From: Paenibacillus sp. DMB20
GTDB lineage: Bacteria > Bacillota > Bacilli > Paenibacillales > Paenibacillaceae
Assembly (NCBI RefSeq): GCF_000987955.1
Contig: NZ_LAZU01000048.1
Location: 3,981 to 41,453, forward strand
Length of the DNA stretch: 37,473 nt
Reading direction: 5' to 3'
The notes beneath the pieces were generated by a model, which saw only the letters and a program-made list of their open reading frames with translations, did not search any database and was not told the DNA's origin. Both the position numbers and the translations under genes were made by a program. Of the stretch, positions 16,139 through 25,320 are shown in pieces. Position 1 is the stretch's first letter, and the number at the start of each line of letters is the position of its first letter.

Positions 16139-16990
16139 TTGTTGAGCCATGCCCGTCTTTGGGGATTGTTTTGGATCATGCTTTTGCTCCCGCTTAAAGA
16201 TACCGCTCCCGCAGAAGCGCTTGTCCGGACGGCAGACTCCTTTTTTCGGCAGGATCCGGATCATGCCTCCGTCACGTCAGGTGCAGAGCTTCACGAACAA
16301 TCCGATCGTAAAGAGGAGCGTGGGGCTTCCTCCTCGCTCACGCTGAGCCAACTCATGAAAAAGTATCCCGATACCTTCCGCACCCGGGGACCGCGCATGA
16401 AACAGATCGCGCTTACCTTTGACGATGTCCCGGATCCCCGCTTTACGCCACAGGTGCTTGATATACTGAAAAAAGAAGGGGTTAAAGCCACTTTCTTTGC
16501 CGTCGGGGACAGAGCCAGAAAACACCCTGATTTGGTAGCCAGAATCAAACGAGATGGCCATGCGATCGGTAATCACTCCTATAATCATGCCCTGTTCAGC
16601 AAATTAAGTCTGGAACAGTTCCGCGACCAAATCGAGCGGACAAACAGAATCATTAAATCCATCACCGGCATCTTTCCCCGATTGATCCGCCCGCCATATG
16701 GAGAAATTAACGAAGAGCAGCTTCGATGGGCCCGGAAAAACAACTACAAGGTCGTGAACTGGAACGTGGATTCCTTGGATTGGAAAGGCTTGTGCAAAGA
16801 CGAAGTGAAGCAAAACATCCTGTCTGCCGCAGGTCCAGGCGCGATTGTCCTCCAGCATGCCGGCGGCGGTGTCGGCTCCGACCTGACAGGAACGATCAAA
16901 GCTTTGCCCGAGGTGATCTCCGAGCTTCGCAGAAAAGGCTATCGCTTCGTCACCCTCCCCGAGATGCTGGGCGTGAAGGAAAGCTTGTAA
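16139..16990 (+). CDS. Secreted polysaccharide deacetylase, NodB homology
   Basis: A 283-residue protein starting at a TTG (16139) with AAAGGAGT 9 bases upstream. An N-terminal hydrophobic stretch (LWGLFWIMLLLPL) looks like a signal peptide or anchor. The NodB domain begins near residue 85. Motif 1 is LTFDDVPDPRFTPQVL, with the general-base and metal Asp residues. The metal histidines are in GNHSYNH, motif 3 is RPPYGE, then VNWNVDSLDW and a late His in VLQHAGGG. It removes N-acetyl groups from a wall polymer, peptidoglycan or chitooligosaccharide. It is monocistronic with its own terminator. Confidence 0.85.
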   Translation: MLSHARLWGLFWIMLLLPLKDTAPAEALVRTADSFFRQDPDHASVTSGAELHEQSDRKEERGASSSLTLSQLMKKYPDTFRTRGPRMKQIALTFDDVPDPRFTPQVLDILKKEGVKATFFAVGDRARKHPDLVARIKRDGHAIGNHSYNHALFSKLSLEQFRDQIERTNRIIKSITGIFPRLIRPPYGEINEEQLRWARKNNYKVVNWNVDSLDWKGLCKDEVKQNILSAAGPGAIVLQHAGGGVGSDLTGTIKALPEVISELRRKGYRFVTLPEMLGVKESL

Positions 16991-17008
16991 AATCCGGACC
17001 ATAAAGCA

Positions 17009-17057
17009 AAGGCGGCTCACCGGTATTCATTCTTTTGCCGAGAGAGCCGTCTTTTTA
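17009..17057. terminator. Shared terminator between the deacetylase and the 3D-domain gene
   Basis: AAGGCGGCTC pairs with GAGCCGTCTTT (one G-U) across a 25-base loop, with CTTTTT on the plus side. It lies between two convergent genes and can serve both strands. Confidence 0.65.
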
Positions 17058-17060
17058 GGA

Positions 17061-17757
17061 CTATTTAATGATGTATAATTTCACATGCTGGAAACCGAAC
17101 GTGCTCACGAAACTTGGGGAACCCGGGATGAAAATATCCATCCGATTGCCTTTGATGGCTCCGCCGATGTCTCTGGCCACAGCCATGAACGCTTTTTTCG
17201 GCAGCCCCGGATGGGAATGTCCGGTTACAAGCACCTTTGTGCCCAGCGGTATCACCTTAGGATCCACAGCGATCGTCCCCAGCTTCAGAGGATTGCCGAA
17301 GTAATCCACCGGCCCCCAGCCTCCGTTCTCGCTGGCTGCCGAGGAGTAAGCCGTCGCTTTCACGTTCACGGTTTTGTTGTAGTTGAAGGTTTTGCCCCAC
17401 GCCTCTACGACTTTATTGTCCGGGTAAACGTTAAGGCTCGGAATAAATCCGCCTTTGGCCGGGGTTCCGGTCGACGGAATTTTAATTTTCAGGCCCGGAT
17501 AAATATTCGTTGGCTTGATGCTTGGGTTAGCCTTCATCAACTTGTCGAGATTGACGCCGTACCGCTTGGCCAAAAAATAAAAAAGTATCCCCTTGTTTTG
17601 CAGTATGTACGGAACTTGCCTCTGCCGTCATGCCGGAAGCCCCTACCGAAATCCCTAGGGCCAAAGCCGCGGCCGTAATCAGTTTTACCGTCTTTCCGCT
17701 TTTATCGGTTGCATTCCTGCCGTTTTTCCTGTTCCACCATTTCATATTCTGTATCAT
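17061..17757 (-). CDS. LysM and 3D-domain secreted cell-wall protein (frame break in T6 run)
   Basis: With one T removed from the run at 17572-17577 (minus strand) the two pieces join into 231 residues. There is a signal peptide (about residues 22-47, VKLITAAALALGISVGASG and on to AEAS). A LysM repeat follows: VHTAKQGDTFLFLAKRYGVN, then LDKLMKANPSIKP and NIYPGLKIKIP. The C-terminal 3D domain has NVKATAYSS, GTIAVDPKVIPLGTKVLV and ARDIGGAIKGNRMDIF with its conserved Asp residues. Such proteins resemble the YabE/YocH lytic transglycosylase-like enzymes that bind and cut peptidoglycan. The ATG at 17757 has GGGAGG 7 bases upstream. Confidence 0.83.
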
Positions 17758-17911
17758 CTGGATGCCTCCCTTGCGTTAACGATTACGAATATATCACAAT
17801 TTTGTAACCTTTTCCGCATGAAAATACTGGATAGGACGTTTATGTATGGCGGATCACGCGTATAAGTCGTTATCGGAACCTAAGCACACTTGGCGAGCCG
17901 GCGATACTTTT

Positions 17912-18070
17912 TCAAAATCTTGTCATGGCTTCCATTTGGATTCTGCGACTGCAATCATCGCAACTGTATAATCCCTTTCTGTTTTTCTTGTATCGCTTGT
18001 ATTTTTCGGTTCCTTCATATATTCTAAATACTTTTTTGCAGCAAAAACATATAACCTCATAGAATATCAT
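17912..18070 (-). CDS. Small zinc-ribbon protein, DUF2197/YlaI-like
   Basis: The ATG at 18070 has GGGAGGGG 7 bases upstream, giving 52 residues; a longer frame to 18118 overlaps the TetR gene and lacks a site. Two Cys pairs, CFCC in VICFCCKKVF and CDDC in YSCDDCSRRI, are spaced like a zinc ribbon, with a basic stretch between. This resembles the Bacillus YlaI/DUF2197 family, whose function is unknown. It lies 25 bases downstream of the TetR gene. Confidence 0.65.
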   Translation of the reverse strand: MIFYEVICFCCKKVFRIYEGTEKYKRYKKNRKGLYSCDDCSRRIQMEAMTRF

Positions 18071-18095
18071 GATAAATCCCCTCCCAGGCGATCCG

Positions 18096-18719
18096 TTACT
18101 TTCGAGTTGCCCTTTCAAATATCGTGATAAGTTCCTTCGCGTAATCCTCTACCTTCAGATCGGGATTTCTCATCAACTCCAGGCTAAAACCGTCAATCGC
18201 ATGCCTGATCGTTAGCGCCATCACTCTTGCGGACAGCGGGGAGAATTCTCGAAATATTTCTTTTTGCATACCCGAACGAAGAATATTTTCAATGGGAAGA
18301 AAAATAGTTTCATCATGATCTGCCGCAAATCGAAGTTTTCCCTCATCTGTTCTTTCGTTCGAAACGATTTCTATAACAGCGAATACGTGTTTTCGATTTT
18401 CATCTACGAATTTCAGATTGGATTCAATATACGTTTGAAGCATTCCATTTGGGCACGTTTGAGCCTCCATTTGCGGACAAATAAAGGACTGGCAAGCTGT
18501 GTAATAATCCATTACAACTTGCTGCAGAAGTTCCTCTTTGTTCGAAAAGTGATAAGAAATAACACCCTTGCTTATGTTTGCTCGTTTAGCGATTTGTCCT
18601 AAAGAGGCCTGCCCATAACCCACCTCGGCAATTGTCTCAATCGCACATTCCAAAATTTGAGCCCTGCGGGCTTTTTCGATAAATGACATCTCTTTTTTGT
18701 TGTTTGTATTAGTACTCAT
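18096..18719 (-). CDS. TetR-family transcriptional regulator
   Basis: A 207-residue regulator. The N-terminal helix-turn-helix reads RRAQILECAIETIAEVGYGQ, then ASLGQIAKRANISKGVISYHFSNKEELL. The C-terminal ligand domain is all-helical. The ATG at 18719 has no ribosome site; the promoter predicted just upstream would start transcription at or next to this ATG, so the message may be leaderless. An alternative ATG at 18689 also lacks a good site. No target gene is obvious: downstream is only the small DUF2197 gene. A GC-rich near-palindrome inside the promoter spacer suggests self-repression. The ligand is unknown. Confidence 0.85.
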   Translation of the reverse strand: MSTNTNNKKEMSFIEKARRAQILECAIETIAEVGYGQASLGQIAKRANISKGVISYHFSNKEELLQQVVMDYYTACQSFICPQMEAQTCPNGMLQTYIESNLKFVDENRKHVFAVIEIVSNERTDEGKLRFAADHDETIFLPIENILRSGMQKEIFREFSPLSARVMALTIRHAIDGFSLELMRNPDLKVEDYAKELITIFERATRK

Positions 18720-18725
18720 GGTTAT

Positions 18726-18754
18726 ATTTTAGTACGGCCGGTCAATTATTTCAA
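18726..18754 (-). promoter_or_regulatory. Promoter of the TetR gene with an embedded near-palindrome
   Basis: On the minus strand TTGAAA (18749-18754) and TAAAAT (18726-18731) are 17 bases apart. The spacer holds the near-palindrome GACCGGCCGTAC, a likely repressor site. Seven bases past the -10 is the ATG itself. Confidence 0.55.
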
Positions 18755-18757
18755 GAA

Positions 18758-18786
18758 AAAACCATTTCATGCATCGAAATGGTTTG
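18758..18786 (-). terminator. Hairpin with T tract on the minus strand
   Basis: AAACCATTTC pairs with GAAATGGTTT across seven bases, and on the minus strand it is followed by TTTTCTT. It may back up the stronger glnQ terminator and shield the TetR promoter. Confidence 0.5.
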
Positions 18787-18811
18787 ATTTGCCGAACCCT
18801 TATTCAATCAT

Positions 18812-18854
18812 AAAAAAGCGGTCCTGCTACCGTTTAACGGAAACAGAACCGCCA
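18812..18854 (-). terminator. Terminator of the amino-acid ABC operon
   Basis: On the minus strand a long stem (about 17 bp with two mismatches, GCGGTTCTGTTTCCGTT against AACGGTAGCAGGACCGC) is followed by TTTTTT. It lies 16 bases after the ATPase stop. Confidence 0.88.
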
Positions 18855-18868
18855 GTACATTCGATGAA

Positions 18869-19610
18869 TCATTCCTTGCCGAAGGCTACAAAACCTTGCT
18901 TAAAAAACTCCCGGGTCCGGGGATGCTGCGGATGGACGAACAATTCCTCCGGGGTTCCCTCTTCCACTATTTTTCCGCCGTCCATGAACAGAATGCGGTC
19001 TCCAACCTCACGGGCAAATCCCATTTCGTGCGTAACGATGACCATGGTCATGCCGCCCTCGGCCAGCTTCTTCATAACCTCAAGCACTTCGCCGACCATT
19101 TCCGGATCGAGAGCCGAAGTCGGCTCGTCAAACAGCATCACGTGCGGCTGCATCGCCAGCGCGCGGGCTATGGCGATCCGCTGCTTCTGTCCGCCGGATA
19201 ATTGGGCGGGGTAAGCTGTTTTCTTATCAAGCAAACCGACGGTTTTCAGCAGCTCTTCGGCAACTCTTTCAGCCTCTTTCGAAGACTGTCCTCTTACCTG
19301 TATAGGAGCAAGCGTAATATTGTCAAGCACGCTTTTATGCGGGAACAGGTTGAACTGCTGGAACACCATGCCCATTTTTTTCGCGGGTGGCGTTGATATC
19401 GTGTTTCTTATCGGTGATTTTTTCTCCCTCGAACGAAATATCGCCGCTGGTCGGCTGCTCCAACAAATTCAGGCAGCGCAAAAACGTGCTTTTGCCCGAT
19501 CCGCTCGGACCGATAACGACCACAACCTCGCCTTTTTGGATTTCGACGTCGATTCCTTTGAGAATTTCAACCTTGCCGAACGATTTATGGAGATTCTTAA
19601 CGGTGATCAC
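18869..19610 (-). CDS. glnQ: Polar amino-acid ABC transporter ATPase, GlnQ-type (frame break in A7 run)
   Basis: The ATPase of a glutamine/histidine-type importer. With six A at 19375-19381 the two pieces make 246 residues, exactly the family size. Visible are Walker A GPSGSGKST, the Q-loop MVFQQFNLFPHKSVL, the signature LSGGQKQRIAIARAL, Walker B VMLFDEPTSALDPEM and the switch histidine in VIVTHEMGFA. The start overlaps the permease end by 14 bases, so the two genes are coupled. The symbol marks the family; the true substrate is not known. Confidence 0.87.
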
Positions 19611-21046
19611 TTGCGCTCAACTTCCTTTCCAAGACACCCAGCAGTTTCGAAAGTACGAATGTCATAATAAAGTAGATCACGGCCGCCACCAGCAGCGGAT
19701 TCAATGCCGCATACGTACTGCCGCGCAGAATTTGCGCCTGGTACATAATGTCCATGACCCCGATAAACGAAACGATGGACGATTCCTTGATAATGACGAT
19801 AAATTCGTTGCCGATCGCCGGCAGAACGCCCTTAAACGCTTGAGGCAAAATAATATGGCGCATGGCTTTCTTATGCGTCATGCCGAGCGAACGCGCTGCC
19901 TCCAACTGACCGCGGTCAACGCCCTGGATACCGGCCCGGAAAATTTCAGCCAAATAAGCCGCGCTGTTTAACGACAGGGTCAGTATGCCGGATTGAATCG
20001 GCGTAAATTTGATATCGAATGCCGCAAGGCTGTAATGAATAATGAACAATTGCACTAGCATCGGCGTACCGCGCATGATTTCGATATACGACGTTGCAAT
20101 AAATTTCAATACGGACATACGGGACATCCGCATCAGGGCTATGATCAAGCCTAAAATAAATCCGAAAAATACGCCCAGTGCCGAAATAAGCAGCGTAAAT
20201 TGAATTCCTTTCAGGTAATAATCACGATATTTCCAGAAGTACTCGAAAGTGTTCAGGTTTTGCTTTTCCTTCATGCGTCCTGCGGCCAAGTCCCCGGCCT
20301 CATCCACGAATTTCTCAACAAGACCGTCCTTTTTTAGACGTTCCAGCGTACTGTTTATGCTCTTCAGAAGTTCTTCGTTACCTTTTTTTTACGCCAACGG
20401 CGTATTCGTCATTCTCCGTCGCCGGCTTGGCGTCGGTAATGACCATCGTCTCCTCATCCATGTTCGCTTTCGCGATGGGATATTCGGCGATGACGACATC
20501 CACCCGCTCCGTATCCAGCTGCAGCAGCAGATCCGGAATTTTATCCAGGGAGACGACGTTTGCATTCGGGATTTTCTTGGCTATTTGCTCTTGGATCGAA
20601 GACTTTTGGACACCGATGCGGGCACCTTCCAGGCTTTCGACCGTATTGTATTTCTCTTTATCTTCCTTCCGTACCACGATCGACTGCTCGGCTCGATAGT
20701 AAGGAATGGAGAAGTCGATGCTTTTTCTCCGCTCTTCGGTCGGGTTCATGCCGGAGATGACAAAATCCACGCGTCCGCTGGAAAGCTCAGGCAAGAGCGC
20801 GTCAAAGGAAGTATCCTTGATGATGAGCTCGGCTCCCATGTCTTTGGCGATTTCTTTAGCGATTTCGATATCGAAGCCGACGATCGTATCCACGCCGTCA
20901 ATGGTCTTGTGGAATTCATACGGCATATAGTCGGCGCTCGTCCCGAGGATGACCGTTTTCTTTTCGCCTTCCGCACCGGCAATGCTCCCGAAGGATAGCA
21001 GGAACACCATGCAGAGAAGCATCCAAGTCGTTATTTTTCGTTTCAT
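19597..21046 (-). CDS. Amino-acid ABC substrate-binding protein fused to permease (frame break in A8 run)
   Basis: Removing one A from the run at 20383-20390 joins two frames into one 482-residue protein with no stop between the parts. The N-terminal part has a signal peptide (KITTWMLLCMVFLLSFGSIA) and a family 3 binding domain: VGFDIEIAKEIAKDMGAEL, VDFVISGMNPTEERRKSIDF. The linker KFVDEAGDLAAGRMKEKQN leads into a HisM/GlnP-type permease: TLLISALGVFFGFILGLIIA, and the EAA-like loop LEAARSLGMTHKKAMRHIIL. Fused SBP-permeases of this size are known in Gram-positive bacteria. The gene has a clear sigma-A promoter, and the ATPase gene follows with overlap. Confidence 0.83.
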
Positions 21047-21098
21047 GACCCTTCAATCTCTCCTTATTAATGATTCAACAAAAGTTAGCGATTGAGTC

Positions 21099-21127
21099 AT
21101 TATAAAACAGGATGCATGATTATGCAA
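21099..21127 (-). promoter_or_regulatory. Sigma-A promoter of the amino-acid ABC operon
   Basis: On the minus strand TTGCAT (21122-21127) and TATAAT (21099-21104) are exactly 17 bases apart. The leader to the ATG is about 45 bases and holds AAGGAGAG. Confidence 0.7.
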
Positions 21128-21341
21128 TGCCCTTCCATTTATTATCATAAATATGCCCCATGACGACGGTTTAAGGCCAGTCCTGTAATAATCCACTGGT
21201 CAATATGAAGGATCATTGAACCGATACTATACCGCCGGTTTTTGAATCCATTTTATACGGAAAGCGTCCAAGAATGGCTTCTTGATTCATTATCACGCTT
21301 GTCTGGTTATTTAATGGCTAGACAATTCAGGAGGTGTAGCC

Positions 21342-23087
21342 ATGCTTTTAGAAGCTCTCTATCATGTTCCGAGGGATAAATGGGCATATGCTTACGACCC
21401 CTTCACCATTCATCTGCGTGTCCGCACCAAAAGAGATGATGTCGATACGGTTGTTGCCCTTACGGGCGACAAATACGACTGGGACCGCACCTATTTTGAA
21501 ATTACGATGGAAAAAGCGGCTTCCGACGATATGTTCGATTACTGGGAATGTGCCGTCCGTCCTAAATACAAGCGCCTCTCCTATGGATTTCGCATTCATT
21601 CGGGGGAAAAAACCGTATATATGACCGATACCGGGCTCTGCCGCGATTATCCTTTTCCCCCTGGCGGATACTTCGAGTTTCCTTACATACATGAGATTGA
21701 TGTATTTAAAGTGCCGGCCTGGGCAAAGGAAGCCGTTTTTTATCAAATCATGCCCGAACGGTTCGCCAACGGGGATCCTTCCAACGACCCGGAAAGAACC
21801 GAGCCCTGGGGCGGGAAGCCGACAATAGACAATTTTTTCGGCGGCGATCTGCAAGGCGTGATGGATCACCTGGGTGACCTGGTTGACCTTGGCATCAACG
21901 CGATTTATTTTACGCCCCTGTTCACCTCTCCTTCCAACCACAAATACGACATCGTGGATTACAAGCAGGTAGATCCGCACTTCGGCGATAACGAGCTCCT
22001 GAAAAAAGTTGTGGAAGCTTGCCACTCCAAGGGAATCCGGGTTATGCTGGATGCCGTATTCAATCACTGCAGCGATCAGTTTCCCCCTTTTCAGGATGTG
22101 CTGAAGCACGGCGAACAATCCAAATATGCGGCATGGTTTCATATCAACGAGTTCCCCTGCACGGTAAAAGACGGCATTCCGACCTATGACACCTTTGGAT
22201 TTTTTGCGAACATGCCTAAATTCAATACGGCCCATCCGGAGGTTAAGGCGTATCTTCTCGATGTCGCCGAGTATTGGATCAAGGAGATCAAACTGGACGG
22301 ATGGCGGCTCGACGTCGCCAATGAAATCGATCATGATTTCTGGAGGGATTTTCGCAAAGTCGTAAAAAGCGCCAATCCCGAAGCCTATATCGTCGGGGAA
22401 GTGTGGTCCGATTCCTTGACCTGGCTCATGGGCGACGAATTTGATTCGGTGATGAATTATCCCTTCGCCGATAAGGTGCTGGAGTTCTTCATTGGGGGGA
22501 TGGACGGCCTGACCTTTGCCAATAATATCGGTTCCCTGCTCATGCGATATCCGCAGCAGACCAACGAGGTCGTGTTTAACATGTTATGCAGCCACGATAC
22601 TCCCAGACTGTTGACCCGGGTAGGAGGAGATCTACGGCGCATGAAGCTGCCAGTTGTGTTTCTGTTCACGTTTATGGGCACACCCTGCATCTTTTACGGG
22701 GATGAAGTCGGGCTTACGGGGGACGGCGATCCGGACTGCCGCAAATGCATGGAATGGGACCCGCGCAAGCAGCAGAGGGAACTGTATGACTTCTACAAAC
22801 TGATGATCGGTCTCAGGCGTAAACACAGGGCCCTCAGGGAAGGGCGTTTCCGCTTTCTGAAAGCAGTCAAAAATGATCCGTGCATTGTATACGAGCGGTT
22901 CGACGACAAGGTCCATTTTATCGTTTGGATGAACAATACGGATCAACCCCGGACGCTTTCGCACCCGATCGTTGCAACCGACTGGTACGATGCGTTGTCG
23001 CAGGAGAAGGTCAAACCGGATCATGGCATGATGAATATCAGCCTTGATCCTTACGGTTACCGGATCTTGTGCAGAAACCTAACTTGA
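21342..23087 (+). CDS. Cyclomaltodextrinase/neopullulanase/maltogenic amylase, GH13 subfamily 20
   Basis: A 581-residue intracellular alpha-glucan hydrolase with no signal peptide. The N-terminal ~120 residues (YHVPRDKWAYAYDPFTIHLR and on) form the CBM34-type domain that makes the dimeric active site. The barrel starts near AVFYQIMPERFANGDPSND. The nucleophile is Asp324 in DGWRLDVANE, the acid Glu353 in GEVW, and the stabiliser Asp419 in SHDTPR. GFFANMPKFNT is typical of this subfamily. It breaks cyclodextrins, maltodextrin or pullulan and fits beside the glycogen genes. The start has AGGAGGTG 9 bases upstream. The three names are not separable by sequence. Confidence 0.9.
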   Translation: MLLEALYHVPRDKWAYAYDPFTIHLRVRTKRDDVDTVVALTGDKYDWDRTYFEITMEKAASDDMFDYWECAVRPKYKRLSYGFRIHSGEKTVYMTDTGLCRDYPFPPGGYFEFPYIHEIDVFKVPAWAKEAVFYQIMPERFANGDPSNDPERTEPWGGKPTIDNFFGGDLQGVMDHLGDLVDLGINAIYFTPLFTSPSNHKYDIVDYKQVDPHFGDNELLKKVVEACHSKGIRVMLDAVFNHCSDQFPPFQDVLKHGEQSKYAAWFHINEFPCTVKDGIPTYDTFGFFANMPKFNTAHPEVKAYLLDVAEYWIKEIKLDGWRLDVANEIDHDFWRDFRKVVKSANPEAYIVGEVWSDSLTWLMGDEFDSVMNYPFADKVLEFFIGGMDGLTFANNIGSLLMRYPQQTNEVVFNMLCSHDTPRLLTRVGGDLRRMKLPVVFLFTFMGTPCIFYGDEVGLTGDGDPDCRKCMEWDPRKQQRELYDFYKLMIGLRRKHRALREGRFRFLKAVKNDPCIVYERFDDKVHFIVWMNNTDQPRTLSHPIVATDWYDALSQEKVKPDHGMMNISLDPYGYRILCRNLT

Positions 23088-23109
23088 TAAAAATTGAGGC
23101 GGAACAAGC

Positions 23110-23138
23110 AAGCGGGACGTTGATCCCGCTTTTTTTTA
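23110..23138 (+). terminator. Terminator of the GH13 gene
   Basis: AAGCGGGA pairs with TCCCGCTT across a six-base loop, followed by eight T (partly in the stem). Confidence 0.9.
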
Positions 23139-23237
23139 TTTGAAACGTCAAAATAGCGCAATCGATAAGAAACCGCTGCGCGTCTGATTTGTTATCTTAT
23201 GGGCAAGGTCAAATTTTAAAGCGAGGATGTGTTTATC

Positions 23238-23660
23238 ATGACATTAAAAGTTACGCCGTTGCTCCAACTGAACGGAAACACAAGGGAGGCGATCCAGTTC
23301 TATCAAAAGACGCTGGATGCGGAAGTCATCGCCTTTCTGACGTATGGCGAGATGCCCATGGACTTACCTGCGGAATATAAGGAAATGGTAGCCCATGCCG
23401 TGATCAAGGTTGGACAATCGGACATCATGTTCTCCGATTCCCCGTTTGAGCCCCTTCGCGAAGGAGACCAGGTATCGATCTGCATATCAACGGATGACAT
23501 TGAGGAGTCAAAACGGATTTTCAACAGCCTCCAGCAAGGCGGTAATGTCGTCATGCCTCTGGAAGCCACTTCGTTTAGCCCATCCTTCGGTACCCTGACC
23601 GACCGATTCGGAATCCGTTTTACGATTGTAACGGCCGACTGCCATCCGGGTGAGGCTTAA
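23238..23660 (+). CDS. VOC-superfamily (PhnB-like) protein
   Basis: The ATG at 23238 (MTLKVTPLLQLNGNTREAIQ) is chosen because GAGG upstream is too near the alternative GTG at 23229. The 140-residue product has the two beta-alpha-beta-beta-beta halves of PhnB/glyoxalase-like proteins: EAIQFYQKTLDAEVIAFLTY, then DIMFSDSPFEPLREGDQVSI, then the end SFGTLTDRFGIRFTIVTA. PhnB-like proteins have no settled reaction, and not all metal ligands of true glyoxalases are present. It is monocistronic, and a structured repeat begins two bases after its stop. Confidence 0.8.
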   Translation: MTLKVTPLLQLNGNTREAIQFYQKTLDAEVIAFLTYGEMPMDLPAEYKEMVAHAVIKVGQSDIMFSDSPFEPLREGDQVSICISTDDIEESKRIFNSLQQGGNVVMPLEATSFSPSFGTLTDRFGIRFTIVTADCHPGEA

Positions 23661-23661
23661 T

Positions 23662-23760
23662 AAGAAAAAACGTCTATCGACGTACTTTCTTAGAAGACAG
23701 ACCGCGTTTGGAAGAAGTTTTTCTTGCGATATAAGGAGGCAGCTTATACATTCTTATATC
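23662..23760 (+). repeat. Structured dispersed repeat, copy 2 (subfamily A)
   Basis: It starts directly after the VOC stop codon. It has AAGAAAAA paired with TTTTTCTT, the hairpin CGTC-TATC-GACG, the core GAAGACAGACCGC and a terminal stem GATATAAGGA with TTCTTATATC. It is the shortest copy, with a 13-base terminal loop. Confidence 0.8.
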
Positions 23761-23767
23761 TTATAAA

Positions 23768-23816
23768 GAGTTCCCTTATGCATCAAGCAAATAGATGCAG
23801 GGGGAACTCTTTTTAT
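23768..23816 (-). terminator. Terminator of the glgBA operon
   Basis: On the minus strand AGAGTTCCC...TGCATC pairs with GATGCA...GGGAACTCT, with a small internal mismatch, followed by TTTATAAG. It lies just after the glgA stop. Confidence 0.75.
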
Positions 23817-23824
23817 CTGTCTCT

Positions 23825-25281
23825 TTAAGTTTCCATGGTCTCGCCGTCGTGCTTTGAGAAGCTTTTGTAAATATCCATATACTGTTTTGCCGACATCTGC
23901 CAGCTGTAGTCCCCCGACATGGCGTTTTTCACGATATGCCGCCAGTGTTCAGGCTCACGGTAAAACGCTGTCGCTCTGCGAATGGTGTTCATCATATCAT
24001 GCGCATTATAGTTCGCAAACGTGAACCCGTTGCCTTCCCGCGTGAATTCGTTGTAAGCGTGAACCGTGTCGTTCAGGCCGCCGGTCTCCCTGACGATCGG
24101 GATGCTGCCGTATCGAAGCGCAATCAGCTGGCTGATGCCGCACGGCTCGAATTTGGACGGCATCAGAAACAGATCGCTTCCGGCATAAAAAAAGGCGCGA
24201 CAGCGGTTCATTAAAGCGGATCTGGGCCGACATTTTGTGCGGATTACGGTTGGCCGCCTCCCGGAACCAGTGCTCATAGGAAGGGTCGCCCGTTCCCAGC
24301 AGGACAAACTGAATTTCATCATAATACAAAAGTTCATCCAACATTCGTATGACCAGATCCAGGCCCTTGGAATCCACAAGACGGGTAACCATGGCCATCA
24401 TCGGTACATCAGGGTTGACCGGAAGGCCCAGCTCTTTCTGGAGCTCTAGCTTGTTTTTGGTTTTTTTGGCCGCATTGCTGCGGTATTTCACGGCAATATG
24501 GGGATCGCTGGATGGATTGTAGCTCTTCGTGTCGATTCCGTTTACGATCCCGCTGAGCCGATCCCCTTGTGAAGCCAGGAGTCCATCCAGCCCGTATCCG
24601 TAATAGGCGGTTTGAATTTCCCGGGCATACGTCGGGCTTACCGTTGTCACATGATCCGCGTACACTACGCCGGCTTTCAAAAAGTTTACGTTGCCGTAAT
24701 ACTCGACGCCTTCCGAATGAAAGTAACGGCTGTGGATGCCTAAAAACGTCCACAAGGACCTCGTATGGAAATATCCCCTGGTACAGGAGATTATGGATCG
24801 TAAAAACGGTACGGATTCCCGCGTAAAACGGATCATGCCGGTAAATGTCCTCCAACAATAGCGGAATCATCCCGGTATGCCAGTCATGGCAATGAACCAC
24901 ATCGGGTTGGAAATCAATGACCTTCAGCATATCGAGTACTGCCCGGTTAAAGAAAGAATAACGCTCTCCGTCATCCATGTATCCGTAAATCCCTTCTCGA
25001 CGGAAATAGTATTCATTATCTATAAAATACACCGTGATCCCCTCATGAACCAACCGTTCTACACCGCAAAACTGCTGACGCCAACCCACCTGGACCCGGG
25101 TTTCGCCCATATGCTCCATCCGGTTTCGATATTCCTCCGGAATGCCCCCGTATTTAGGAAGCACCACGCGGATATCCGCCCCCGCTTTCCGCAGCGCTAC
25201 AGGCAAAGCTCCAATCACATCGGCCAAACCGCCGGTTTTAATAAACGGTACGCCTTCAGCGGCCGCAAATAGAAGTTTCAT
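23825..25281 (-). CDS. glgA: Glycogen synthase, GT5 (two frame breaks)
   Basis: GlgA adds glucose from ADP-glucose to glycogen. It starts MKLLFAAAEGVPFIKTGGLA at the ATG at 25281 (GGGGAG upstream); KTGGLADV is the ADP-glucose site. After removing one base at 24742-24746 (a 5-base run) and one at 24187-24193, the protein reads through for 484 residues, the family length. Visible segments are VVHCHDWHTGMIPLL, GVEYYGNVNFLKAGVVYAD, TTVSPTYA, IVNGID and the catalytic PSKFEPCGISQLIALRYGSI. It follows glgB by 39 bases. As written the sequence would encode no active enzyme, which is unlikely for a gene otherwise free of decay. Confidence 0.88.
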
Positions 25282-25320
25282 TGCATGCTCCCCCTCTTCT
25301 CCCTTTTTTCAAGCTTAACC

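Noticed and set aside
16139..16346. Small ORFs overlapping the deacetylase start
   Set aside because: They are other-frame shadows; the NodB frame has the ribosome site and the motifs.
21230..21341. Catabolite-response (cre) site before the GH13 gene
   Set aside because: The closest candidate (GGAAAGCGTCCA) lacks the second half of the palindrome.
21348..22334. Long minus-strand frame of 328 codons
   Set aside because: It lies wholly inside the well-supported GH13 gene on the other strand, has no ribosome site and resembles no family.
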